DNA of 64,000 nucleotides from Oceanospirillaceae bacterium (GTDB lineage: Bacteria; Pseudomonadota; Gammaproteobacteria; Pseudomonadales; Balneatricaceae). Location: NCBI GenBank assembly GCA_029938085.1, contig JAPYOS010000001.1, forward strand, positions 186,143 to 250,142, written 5' to 3'. Position numbers and translations under genes: made by a program. Positions 8,690 through 17,255 of this stretch are shown piece after piece (within the stretch, counting starts at the first letter, position 1; each line of letters starts with the position of its first letter). The notes under the pieces were generated by a model, which saw only the letters and a program-made list of their open reading frames with translations, was not told where the DNA came from and made no database searches.

Positions 8690-9784
8690 TTAACCGCCTA
8701 AGGCGCGGTTACGTTGTTGCAGATAGGCTTGGTCAGAAATTTCTGCCCATGCGCCGATATCCCTACGCGCTGTAGCAAAGCTCTTATGAATACGCGAAGC
8801 CAAGTCACTATGGGCTTGTACTTCGGCAAACACTTCTTCAGACGCTTCGGCAAAGCTATCGTAAATGTCATCATTGAACTGACGCAACTTAACACCTTGG
8901 TCATTGACTAAACGCTTCAGTGCCGCACCGTTTTTGGCATTGTACTCGGCCATCATAACGTCGTTTTCCATGGACGAAGCCGCTTCGATCATCACTTGAT
9001 CTGACTTACTTAAGCCGTCCCACCACGTTTTATTCATGCCACAAGCCAACATTGCGCCTGGCTCATGCATGCCTGGGTAGTAGTAGTATTTAGCCGCTTC
9101 GTAGAACTTCATTAGCTCATCATTCCATGGTCCCACCCACTCAGTGGCATCAATGGCTCCAGAAATAAGGTTTTCATAAATCTGGCCGCCGGGTAATGAT
9201 ACAGGCGAACCGCCTAGCTTAGCCAATACGTCACCGCCAAGGCCTGGCATACGCATTTTTAAACCTTTAAGGTCATCTACGCTGTTGATTTCCTTACGGA
9301 ACCAACCACCCATTTGCACACCGGTGTTACCACACATAAGGCCTTTTAAGCCGTAATCTGCGCCTAGCTCATCCCACAGTTCTTGGCCACCACCAAAACG
9401 GATCCAAGCGTTCATTTCGGTATAGGTTAAACCAAAGGGTACCGCGGTAAAGTAAGCCCAACCTGGGTGCTTACCTTTCCAGTAGTATTCGGCAGAATGG
9501 TACATTTGGGCATTACCAGAGGCGACTTCGTCAAATGAGTCAAAGGCCTTAACACGCTCGTTGGCTGCGTAGTAACTCACTTGTATGCGGCCGTCACTCA
9601 TATCAATTAAACGCTGAGCAAAACGCTGAGCGCCTGTACCTAAACCCGGGAAATCTCGACCCCAAGTCGACACCATGGCAATTTCTACGCGTTCCTTAGC
9701 AATGGCAGGTGCGGCAATGGTAGACGCAGCGGCTGCGCCACCTAAACCCACCAAACCTTTCTTTAATATTTCTCTTCTTTCCAT
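8690..9784 (-). CDS. dctP: TRAP transporter substrate-binding protein, TakP-like, Tat signal
   Basis: The mature protein begins after a twin-arginine signal (MERREILKKGLVGLGG, then AAPAIA), so it is probably exported folded by Tat. The TakP-like hallmarks are STWGRDFPGLGTGAQRFAQR near the start, the TEWVGPWND stretch and the RMPGLGG stretch. TakP-type proteins bind 2-oxo acids such as pyruvate; the true ligand cannot be read here. The start at 9784 is chosen because GGAG lies eight bases upstream; an ATG at 9823 would add 13 residues before the Tat signal and lacks a ribosome site. It is first in the dctP-dctQ-dctM operon and is divergent from uvrD. Confidence 0.9.
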   Translation of the reverse strand: MERREILKKGLVGLGGAAAASTIAAPAIAKERVEIAMVSTWGRDFPGLGTGAQRFAQRLIDMSDGRIQVSYYAANERVKAFDSFDEVASGNAQMYHSAEYYWKGKHPGWAYFTAVPFGLTYTEMNAWIRFGGGQELWDELGADYGLKGLMCGNTGVQMGGWFRKEINSVDDLKGLKMRMPGLGGDVLAKLGGSPVSLPGGQIYENLISGAIDATEWVGPWNDELMKFYEAAKYYYYPGMHEPGAMLACGMNKTWWDGLSKSDQVMIEAASSMENDVMMAEYNAKNGAALKRLVNDQGVKLRQFNDDIYDSFAEASEEVFAEVQAHSDLASRIHKSFATARRDIGAWAEISDQAYLQQRNRALGG

Positions 9785-10057
9785 TTCCTGTACTCCAATA
9801 TTGTTTTTATTGAGTTTAACCATGTCAAACTAGTTCAGGACTAACGATGTTATTTACCTCAGCTGTGGTTACAATAGGTGTTACTTAATAGCCCATTGCA
9901 GCCAACCGTTTGCCATAGCTCAAACAAAACTACTCCCTTAGTCGTACGCTGGCAACATCACAAATGCACAATGGTCAGATCAGTTTTGCATTTCAACAAA
10001 GAATTGTTTTCCATCAAATGTTTAATCACACTTGATGCCAACTATACGGACACACAA
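9785..10057. other. Divergent intergenic region between dctP and uvrD
   Basis: These 273 bases must carry the promoters of the minus-strand TRAP operon and of uvrD. An open frame running into uvrD from 9878 is present, but its residues do not resemble any UvrD N-terminus, so I treat it as non-coding. I found no convincing LexA box (CTGT-N8-ACAG) and no clear -35/-10 pair. Confidence 0.5.
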
Positions 10058-12283
10058 ATGGATGTTTCTCGCCTCTTAGACCAACTCAACGGATCACAAC
10101 GTGAAGCCGTGGCTGCACCACAGGAAAATCTGTTGATTTTAGCCGGTGCTGGCAGTGGCAAAACGCGGGTTTTGGTACATCGAATTGCCTGGCTCATTGA
10201 AGCCGAAAACATCTCGCCTTGGTCGATCATGGCCGTGACTTTTACCAACAAGGCGGCACGGGAAATGCGTAGCCGTATTGAAAGCCTTATGGGGTTAGAT
10301 ACACAACAATTGTGGGTAGGCACCTTTCACAGTTTGGCCCACCGGTTATTGCGCCGCCATTGGCAAGAGGCGGGTTTACAAAAAGAATTTCAAATACTCG
10401 ACAGCGACGATCAACTAAGCATTCTTAAGCGCCTGTGCAAACAGATGCAGCTGGAAGAAAGCCGTTGGCCCGTGCGTCAATTCCAACACTTTATTAATGG
10501 CTGTAAAGACGAAGGAAAGCGCCCTCAACACATTGAGACTCATGGTGATTTTCAGCTAGACACTCAAGTCAAGGTGTACGCAGCCTACCACCAAGCCTGT
10601 GAACGCGCAGGCTTGGTGGATTTTGGCGAGCTGTTGTTGCGCAGCCATGAACTATGGCTTAACAATTCGGCTTTACTAGCCCATTATCAAGGCCGCTTTA
10701 AACATCTGTTGGTGGACGAGTTTCAAGACACCAACACCATACAATACGCTTGGTTACGGGTGTTATCAGGCAGTGCCGCCAAAGTCATGGCCGTGGGTGA
10801 CGATGACCAATCTATTTACGGTTGGCGGGGTGCGAAGATAGAAAACATTCAACACTTTGAGCGCGATTTTGGTAATGCTATTACTGTAAAACTAGAGCAA
10901 AACTACCGTTCCACAGGCACCATACTTAAAGCCGCCAACGGCCTTATTGCTAACAACAGTGGCCGCTTAGGTAAGAACTTGTGGACCGATGGCAACGATG
11001 GAGAGGCGATCTCGCTGTATGCCGCGTTTAACGAAATGGACGAAGCCCGGTTTATTGTTGACCAAATTGACCAATGGCAAAAAGACGGCGGGTTACGGGC
11101 TGAATGCGCCATTCTTTACCGCTCTAACGCCCAGTCGCGGGTATTAGAAGAAGCCCTGATTCGTGCCAACATGCCGTACCGTATATACGGTGGCCAACGT
11201 TTCTATGACCGTTTGGAAATTCGTAATGCACTAGCCTATCTGCGGCTCATTAAAAATCGTAACGATGATGCCGCTATGGAGCGGGTTTTCAACGTGCCTA
11301 CACGTGGTGTGGGTGCTGCTACGGTGGATAAAATTCGCCTTCATGCCCGTGCAGAAGGTTGCTCTATGTGGAACAGCGCCAAACAAATCGTAGGCCACAA
11401 TGCGCTACCCACACGCGCCCACAATGCGGTGCAAAGTTTTGTTGGCCTTATTGACCGGCTCGACGAAGAAAGCGCGGAGGCCTTGTTACACGACATGGTG
11501 GATCACGTTATCAAGCAGTCGGGGTTGATCCAACATCACCTTAAAGAAAAGGGTGAAAAAGCCCAAACTCGCATTGATAACCTCAATGAGTTAGTGAGCG
11601 CCGCTAAAGGATTTGCCAGCACATGGAACCCAGCACAAGAGTCTGATGACCCTGACTCTGAGCTAGACCCAGTAGCCACCACACCGCTAGCAGCCATGTT
11701 AGACCAAGCTGCACTGGATGCAGGCGAACAACAAGCCGACGAGTCTGAAGATAGCGTACAACTAATGACCCTTCACTCAGCCAAAGGCCTTGAGTTTCCA
11801 GTGGTATTTTTAGGTGGCGTAGAAGAAGGCTTATTCCCCCACAAAATGTCCCTAGAAGAAGGCGATCGCTTAGAAGAAGAGCGCCGCTTGTGTTACGTGG
11901 GCATTACCCGCGCCATGCAGCGTCTATTTATCACTTACGCCGAAAGCCGACGCTTACACGGCCAAGATACCTTTAATCGTCCGTCACGCTTTATTGGGGA
12001 AGTGCCAGAGGGCCTGATGAACGAGGTACGCCTTAAATCCACTATCAGTCGTCCAGTTACCGCACGGCCTACACCCAAACGACAATACGACCGTTGGGGA
12101 CGTCACCAAGAGCTCGAAACACCGGTCATCGCGCTGGGCCAAAACGTCAGGCACCCGTTGTTTGGCATGGGCGTGGTGGTGAATGCCGAAGGCCAAGGCC
12201 CGCAAGCCCGAGTCCAAGTGAACTTTGAGGACGAAGGCAGCAAGTGGTTAGTACTGGCCTATGCCAAGCTGGAGATCCTCTAG
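10058..12283 (+). CDS. uvrD: DNA helicase II UvrD
   Basis: This SF1A 3'-5' helicase acts in nucleotide excision and mismatch repair. Motifs in order: Walker A GAGSGKT at residues 30-36, Ia (VTFTNKAAREM), II VDEFQDTN, III GDDDQSIYGWRGA, IV QNYRSTGTI, V TLHSAKGLEFPVVFLGG and VI RRLCYVGITRAM. Starting at the ATG at 10058 gives 741 residues, close to E. coli UvrD (720), and the first residues MDVSRLLDQLNGSQREAV match UvrD family starts. The C-terminus carries the Tudor-like GQNVRHPLFGMGVV segment that binds RNA polymerase in UvrD/PcrA. The stop lies two bases before the selO start. Confidence 0.95.
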   Translation: MDVSRLLDQLNGSQREAVAAPQENLLILAGAGSGKTRVLVHRIAWLIEAENISPWSIMAVTFTNKAAREMRSRIESLMGLDTQQLWVGTFHSLAHRLLRRHWQEAGLQKEFQILDSDDQLSILKRLCKQMQLEESRWPVRQFQHFINGCKDEGKRPQHIETHGDFQLDTQVKVYAAYHQACERAGLVDFGELLLRSHELWLNNSALLAHYQGRFKHLLVDEFQDTNTIQYAWLRVLSGSAAKVMAVGDDDQSIYGWRGAKIENIQHFERDFGNAITVKLEQNYRSTGTILKAANGLIANNSGRLGKNLWTDGNDGEAISLYAAFNEMDEARFIVDQIDQWQKDGGLRAECAILYRSNAQSRVLEEALIRANMPYRIYGGQRFYDRLEIRNALAYLRLIKNRNDDAAMERVFNVPTRGVGAATVDKIRLHARAEGCSMWNSAKQIVGHNALPTRAHNAVQSFVGLIDRLDEESAEALLHDMVDHVIKQSGLIQHHLKEKGEKAQTRIDNLNELVSAAKGFASTWNPAQESDDPDSELDPVATTPLAAMLDQAALDAGEQQADESEDSVQLMTLHSAKGLEFPVVFLGGVEEGLFPHKMSLEEGDRLEEERRLCYVGITRAMQRLFITYAESRRLHGQDTFNRPSRFIGEVPEGLMNEVRLKSTISRPVTARPTPKRQYDRWGRHQELETPVIALGQNVRHPLFGMGVVVNAEGQGPQARVQVNFEDEGSKWLVLAYAKLEIL

Positions 12284-12285
12284 TC

Positions 12286-13770
12286 ATGACGGCCATAAAT
12301 AGCCCCACTTTTGATACCACATACACCCAGTTACCAGAGCACTTTTATAGCTTTGCCGAACCTACACCGGTACCGCAGGCAACGCCATTTGCACTTAACT
12401 TGGCGTTGGCCAACGAGTTGGGCATCGATACGGCTTGGTTAAGCTCCGACGCGGCTGCCCAAGCCTTAGTAGGTAATACGCTTCTAGCAGGCTCAAAACC
12501 TTTAGCTCAAGCCTATGCTGGCCATCAATTTGGTTCCTACAATCCACAACTCGGTGATGGCCGCGCCCACCTATTGGGCGAAATTGTGGCGCCAAATGGC
12601 GAGCGTTTCGACTTACAGCTAAAAGGCTCCGGCCCCACGCCCTATTCGCGCCGTGGTGATGGCCGCTCCCCTTTAGGCCCCGTGCTTCGGGAATACCTCA
12701 TAAGCGAAGCCATGGCGGCCCTCAACGTGCCCACCACCCGTAGCCTTGCCGCTATTGCCACCGGCCAAAAAATACTGCGCAAAGGGGCAGAACCTGGCGC
12801 AGTGCTAACCCGTATTGCGCCCAGCCACATCCGCGTGGGCAGCTTTGAATATTTTGCTATGCAAGGTGACCAAGCAGCGGTTAAACAACTCGCAGACTAT
12901 TGTTTGCAGCGTCACTTCCCCGACTTAGCCCAAACTGAACAGCCTTATTTAGCCTTGCTCAATGAAGTGATTAAACGCCAAGCAAAACTGATTGCACAGT
13001 GGCAAGGTTTTGGTTTTATTCATGGCGTGATGAACACCGACAACATGCTTATTTGTGGAGCTACGGTAGATTACGGCCCCTGTGCCTTTATGGATCAATT
13101 CGATCCAAATAAAGTGTTTAGTGCCATCGACCGTCAAGGCCGTTATCGCTACAACCAACAGGCTGGCATTGGCCAATGGAACCTTGTGCGTCTGGCTCAG
13201 GCTTTATTACCATTGCTACACCCCAATGGTGAACAAGCCTTAGCGTGTGCCCAGCAGGCGCTCGACGGTTACGTAGAACATTATGGTAGCGCTTATCAGC
13301 GGGTTATGAGTAACAAGCTAGGGCTGAGTGCACCGCAAGCCGAAGACCAAGCTTTAACCGAACAGTTATTGGCCATCATGGCTGAGCATGAATTAGATTT
13401 CACCCAGTGTTTTCGGTATCTAGTTGACCAAGTTGCTACCGACCCCACGCACCAAATCATCGGCGACATTTTTGCCGCCCCAGATGAGCTGATTGTGTGG
13501 CAGCAGCAATGGCAACAACGCTTAGCCGATGATGCCCAAGAGCCCGAACAACGCTATCAACAAATGAATAACGCCAACCCAGCATTTATCGCCCGTAATC
13601 ACCAAGTTGAAGTGGCCATCAGAGCGGCCGAAGACCAGCAAAATTTTGCACCCTTTGAAGCCCTACTTAACGTTGTGCAGTCGCCTTGGGCATATCAGCC
13701 GCGGCTAAGGTCGTATGCGTTAGCTCCCACCGCAGCACAAACCGTAAAAAATACATTTTGCGGCACTTAA
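12286..13770 (+). CDS. selO: SelO/YdiU protein adenylyltransferase (pseudokinase fold)
   Basis: SelO transfers AMP to protein hydroxyls and is linked to redox stress responses. Family motifs seen: YAGHQFGSYNPQLGDGRAHLLGE (near residue 80), LKGSGPTPYSRRGDGRS, and HGVMNTDNMLICGATVDYGPCAFMD near residue 246, the inverted-ATP pseudokinase catalytic region. The length is 494 residues (E. coli 478). The protein ends FCGT with cysteine third from the end, the position held by selenocysteine in the eukaryotic proteins. The ATG at 12286 is preferred over the in-frame GTG at 12244, which lies inside uvrD. It probably forms an operon with uvrD. Confidence 0.93.
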   Translation: MTAINSPTFDTTYTQLPEHFYSFAEPTPVPQATPFALNLALANELGIDTAWLSSDAAAQALVGNTLLAGSKPLAQAYAGHQFGSYNPQLGDGRAHLLGEIVAPNGERFDLQLKGSGPTPYSRRGDGRSPLGPVLREYLISEAMAALNVPTTRSLAAIATGQKILRKGAEPGAVLTRIAPSHIRVGSFEYFAMQGDQAAVKQLADYCLQRHFPDLAQTEQPYLALLNEVIKRQAKLIAQWQGFGFIHGVMNTDNMLICGATVDYGPCAFMDQFDPNKVFSAIDRQGRYRYNQQAGIGQWNLVRLAQALLPLLHPNGEQALACAQQALDGYVEHYGSAYQRVMSNKLGLSAPQAEDQALTEQLLAIMAEHELDFTQCFRYLVDQVATDPTHQIIGDIFAAPDELIVWQQQWQQRLADDAQEPEQRYQQMNNANPAFIARNHQVEVAIRAAEDQQNFAPFEALLNVVQSPWAYQPRLRSYALAPTAAQTVKNTFCGT

Positions 13771-13791
13771 TGCAATTAAAGAGGCTCTCCT

Positions 13792-14223
13792 GTGAATACA
13801 CTGCACTTACTTCTACCCCCCTTGCTACTTGTGGGGCTTACCCTAGTGGTTATGGTCATGCTGGTGTTAAAAAAACGGACAGTGGCCAAACAAGGCTTAC
13901 TACCACGTGGGTTTTTTAAACTTAATAGCGGCGCCGAAATACCGGCCGAAATGGCCCAGTTAAGCAACAACTACGATAATTTACTGGCCTTACCCATGTT
14001 GTTTTATGCGCTGGTTGGTTTGGTGTATGCCGCCGACTTATTTCAGCCAGCGTATGTGGTATTGGCGTGGGTCTATGTCGCTTGCCGTTATCTACACAGC
14101 TATGTACACATTACCAGCAATCGAGTGAAATGGCGCTACCGCACCTTTATGTGGAGCTTTGTCACCTTATCCTGCATGTGGTTGTTAATGCTTACTCAGG
14201 TGCTCACGGCAATGGTAACTTAA
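13792..14223 (+). CDS. MAPEG-family integral membrane protein
   Basis: The 143-residue protein has four predicted membrane helices. The family signature appears near the third helix: [19 protein letters not shown], with an [10 protein letters not shown] segment earlier, both typical of bacterial MAPEG (membrane-associated eicosanoid/glutathione metabolism) proteins. The substrate is unknown for bacterial members; some carry glutathione transferase or peroxidase activity. The start is a GTG with GAGG seven bases upstream. The last codon and stop overlap the stop of the convergent dtd gene by four bases. Confidence 0.85.
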   Translation: MNTLHLLLPPLLLVGLTLVVMVMLVLKKRTVAKQGLLPRGFFKLNSGAEIPAEMAQLSNNYDNLLALPMLFYALVGLVYAADLFQPAYVVLAWVYVACRYLHSYVHITSNRVKWRYRTFMWSFVTLSCMWLLMLTQVLTAMVT

Positions 14224-14654
14224 ACCTCCAACATAAAAGTCACCGGCCCGTCATTGGTAAGGCTAACCTGCATGTCGGCGCCAAACTGCCCTGTAGCTAC
14301 AGCGATTACCTCTTTAGCCTGTGCTACAAAGTAGTCGTAAAGCTGTTCGCCAAGGGCTGGGGGAGCCGCGCTAGAAAACCCAGGCCGCAAGCCTTTTTTG
14401 GTATCTGCGGCTAAGGTGAACTGGCTAACGATGAGTATGCTGCCACCCACCTGTTGAACATTGTTATTCATCTTGCCGTCGTCATCACCAAAAAAGCGAT
14501 AATGTAGCACCTTGTGTAATAACTGATCTGCTTTAGCTTGGTCATCGCCCTTATCAACACCTAACAGCAGCATGATGCCGTGTTGAATTTGACCAATACA
14601 CTGACCATCAACCTCTACGCGGGCGTGCGTGACTCGTTGTAATAATGCTTTCAT
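14220..14654 (-). CDS. dtd: D-aminoacyl-tRNA deacylase (D-Tyr-tRNA deacylase)
   Basis: Dtd hydrolyses D-aminoacyl-tRNAs and glycyl-tRNA(Ala), protecting translation in the cytoplasm. The 144-residue length is exact for the family. Conserved residues are SQFTLAADT at 77-85 with the catalytic threonine at 80, and the Gly-cisPro motif in NDGPVT at residues 136-137. The N-terminus [13 protein letters not shown] is also typical. It is followed after 14 bases, moving upstream on the same strand, by the proline iminopeptidase gene, so pip-dtd probably form a small operon. Confidence 0.96.
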   Translation of the reverse strand: MKALLQRVTHARVEVDGQCIGQIQHGIMLLLGVDKGDDQAKADQLLHKVLHYRFFGDDDGKMNNNVQQVGGSILIVSQFTLAADTKKGLRPGFSSAAPPALGEQLYDYFVAQAKEVIAVATGQFGADMQVSLTNDGPVTFMLEV

Positions 14655-14668
14655 AAAATAATATTTCG

Positions 14669-15631
14669 TTAGGCGTATTTAAGCGCAAATTCGCGGGTGG
14701 CTTTCACCAAGTTGTCGATAATACCGGGCTCTTGCTGCGAATGACCAGCGTCGCGCACGATATGTAACTGGCTTTCTGGCCACAGATCATACACTTCAAA
14801 AGCCTGCTCGGCAGGGCAAATTATGTCGTACCGGCCATGTACGATAATGCCCGGTATATGGCTGATTTTATGCATGTTTTGTAGTAATTGATTGGGTTCA
14901 AAAAAACACTTATTAACAAAATAGTGGCATTCGATGCGCGCCAGCGCTAAGGCAAAATGAGCGTCGGAAAAGTCGTCTACTAAATCGGGGTTTGGATCTA
15001 GGGTGGCTATACTGCCCTCCCACATCGCCCATGCTTTTGCAGCGGCGAACCGTTTTAATTCATCAGCGCCACATAATAATTCATAATAACGGTTCACCAT
15101 TTCTCCGGTGGCTTCGGCATCTGTGTTAAGCAGGGGTTTTTGAAACACTTGCCAATAATCCGCAAACATACGGCTCGCACCACCGGCTTCGTAGATCCAA
15201 TCCACATCTTTTTGCCTGCCCAAAAAAATGCCTCGTAAAATAAGGCCAAGCACCTGCTCAGGATGATCTTGGGCATAGGCCAACGCTAAGGTAGTACCCC
15301 AAGAACCACCAAATAATAACCACTTAGAAATGTCGAGCTCACCACGTAATACCTCAAAGTCATTAATTAAGTGCTGCGTGGTATTCGCCTCTAAACTTGC
15401 ATGGGGCAAGGATCGCCCGGCACCCCGCTGATCCATTAATATAATGTGGTAATCATTGGGGTCAAAGAAGCGCCGCGAAGATGGCCCACAGCCACCGCCA
15501 GGCCCACCATGAACCACTACCACGGGAATGCCTTGTGGATTACCGCATAACTCTACATAGAGGCTGTGGCCATGATCTACCGGTAGATAAAATTCACGGT
15601 AGGGTTTGAGTTCTGGGTAAAGTTGTTGCAT
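14669..15631 (-). CDS. pip: Proline iminopeptidase (alpha/beta hydrolase, S33 family)
   Basis: This cytoplasmic enzyme removes N-terminal proline from peptides. The 320-residue protein shows the oxyanion motif [10 protein letters not shown] at 41-50, DQRGAGRS at 68-74, the nucleophile elbow [10 protein letters not shown] with Ser at 110, and C-terminal [10 protein letters not shown] and DAGHSQQEP stretches holding the acid and histidine of the triad. It lies upstream of dtd on the minus strand and is divergent from the flavoprotein gene, with 35 bases between their starts. Confidence 0.94.
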   Translation of the reverse strand: MQQLYPELKPYREFYLPVDHGHSLYVELCGNPQGIPVVVVHGGPGGGCGPSSRRFFDPNDYHIILMDQRGAGRSLPHASLEANTTQHLINDFEVLRGELDISKWLLFGGSWGTTLALAYAQDHPEQVLGLILRGIFLGRQKDVDWIYEAGGASRMFADYWQVFQKPLLNTDAEATGEMVNRYYELLCGADELKRFAAAKAWAMWEGSIATLDPNPDLVDDFSDAHFALALARIECHYFVNKCFFEPNQLLQNMHKISHIPGIIVHGRYDIICPAEQAFEVYDLWPESQLHIVRDAGHSQQEPGIIDNLVKATREFALKYA

Positions 15632-15666
15632 GGTGTCGACTCAGTAAAAATATATGTTGAAAAACA

Positions 15667-16977
15667 ATGACCTACTTTACGTCTTACTGGTGGCAAGATC
15701 AGCCCCAATATCGTAACACCGAAGCGCCGCCAACCAAAGCCGATTGTGTGGTTGTGGGCGCAGGTTTTACCGGCTTAAGCGCAGCCCTGACCTTGGCCCA
15801 AGCGGGGCGCAAAGTGGTGGTACTAGACGGCGAAGCCATTGGTTTTGGTGCCAGCACGCGTAATGGTGGAATGTTGGGCTCGGGTCATAAAGTGTCTGTG
15901 GCTGATGCCAAAAAACACTACGGACCAGACATTGCGTCTCGACTACACAAGGAAGCCAATGCGTCCCTAGCCTATACCAAAAGCCTTATTGTAGATCACA
16001 ACCTCGACTGTGACTTACAATACTGTGGTCGCCTACGAACCGCATGGACGCCACAAGACTTTAGCGCCATGAGCGAAGCTAATGCGGGTTTACAAATCAT
16101 TGAGCCCTTTGCGGCACGTATGGTCCAAGCCCACGAAATGGCCCAGCACATCGATACCGACCTCTACTTTGGTGGCTTAATGTACCAAAGCCATGCCTCG
16201 GTACAGCCCAAAAAGTTACACTACGGCTTATTACAACTGGCACTACAAGCTGGAGTGCAAGTATTTGGTGACCAAAAAGTACAATCCGTTAAACCTACCA
16301 AATCTGGGTTTTGTATTAGCATCAAAGGCCAAGACATACACTGCCAGCAGGTTCTCATGGCTACCAATGGCTACACCCAAGCTAAGGTTTCTAAATTCCT
16401 TGCCCAGCGGGTGATGCCAGTGCCTAGTTTCATCATCGTCACCGAAGAACTTGGCGCAGCCGTGGTACAGGCTTTATTACCCGGCGGCCACTGTATGGTA
16501 GAGACCCGCCAGCGCTTTTGTTACTACCGTGCCACACCTTGTGGCAAGCGCATCATGTTGGGCTCCCGCGCCGCATTACACGCCATCACCCCTGAGCAGG
16601 CGCTACCCACCCTTAAGGCTAAGTTAGCAGAAATATTCCCCAGCCTAAAAGACACCCCTATTAGCCATTGCTGGACAGGTTTTACTGGCTTTAGCTTTAG
16701 TAAATTACCCAGCATTGGTTGCCACAATGGCATCTACCACGCCATGGGGTATTGTGGAAATGGCGTCGCTATGGCGCCCTATTTAGGCCACAAGGCGGCT
16801 CTCAAAATGCTCCAACCACAGCAGCAGCACTCGGTATTTGAGCAAACCCCATTACAACGCCGTTTTTATCACCACGGCAGCCCATGGTATATGCCTGTTG
16901 CCAGCGCTTGGTACCGCTTTATGGATTGGCGAGATAACCGGCAACGCAACAAAGCGCTTAGGCAGCTAGATCGTTAG
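15667..16977 (+). CDS. FAD-dependent amine/amino-acid oxidoreductase (DAO superfamily)
   Basis: The FAD-binding Rossmann motif VVVGAGFTGLSAALTLAQAG starts at residue 28, followed by the GFGASTRNGGM stretch found in gamma-glutamylputrescine oxidase-like and glycine oxidase-like enzymes. The late YHAMGYCGNGVAMAPYLG segment matches the C-terminal FAD contact of the same group. The 436-residue length is typical. The substrate is probably an amine or secondary amino acid and cannot be fixed from sequence. No pathway partner lies beside it. A cobalamin riboswitch begins about 100 bases downstream and serves the next operon, not this gene. Confidence 0.8.
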   Translation: MTYFTSYWWQDQPQYRNTEAPPTKADCVVVGAGFTGLSAALTLAQAGRKVVVLDGEAIGFGASTRNGGMLGSGHKVSVADAKKHYGPDIASRLHKEANASLAYTKSLIVDHNLDCDLQYCGRLRTAWTPQDFSAMSEANAGLQIIEPFAARMVQAHEMAQHIDTDLYFGGLMYQSHASVQPKKLHYGLLQLALQAGVQVFGDQKVQSVKPTKSGFCISIKGQDIHCQQVLMATNGYTQAKVSKFLAQRVMPVPSFIIVTEELGAAVVQALLPGGHCMVETRQRFCYYRATPCGKRIMLGSRAALHAITPEQALPTLKAKLAEIFPSLKDTPISHCWTGFTGFSFSKLPSIGCHNGIYHAMGYCGNGVAMAPYLGHKAALKMLQPQQQHSVFEQTPLQRRFYHHGSPWYMPVASAWYRFMDWRDNRQRNKALRQLDR

Positions 16978-17080
16978 CCGGTAAAGGCCCTATCACGGCG
17001 ACATCAAATAAAGCTTAGCCGCACCCAGCACATTGGTGCTTGAGTAAACGTATTATTCTTTACCATATAAGCCTACAATG

Positions 17081-17219
17081 GTGGCTAATGAGTGGTGCTG
17101 CTTGGCGAACAAGCAGTTAAATGGGAAGCGTGGACGAGATTACGGCAAACCGGTCTTGAACCAACACTGCCCCCGCAACGGTGGATCGTTAGGCGATTCA
17201 GTCCGATACCAGCCACTCA
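17081..17219 (+). promoter_or_regulatory. Cobalamin (adenosylcobalamin) riboswitch ahead of the corrinoid operon
   Basis: Conserved blocks in order: AAATGGGAAG (17119 area), the core TGCCCCCGCAACGGT (17167 area), and the B12 box AGTCCGATACCAGCC (17200-17214). The closing stem can form between GTGGCT (17081-17086) and AGCCAC (17211-17216). A second pairing, TGAGTGG (17089-17095) with CCACTCA (17213-17219), uses some of the same bases. A TATAAG -10-like hexamer lies at 17066-17071, but no good -35 is seen. The RNA would shut off the chlID-cobM operon when cobalamin is plentiful. Confidence 0.93.
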
Positions 17220-17255
17220 ACATGTAATTTAAAACTAAATCGTGCGGTGGGTACG

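Noticed and set aside
9878-10057. N-terminal extension of UvrD from 9878
   Set aside because: These 60 residues have no UvrD-like composition; the family start MDVSRLLDQLN at 10058 fits the known protein length.
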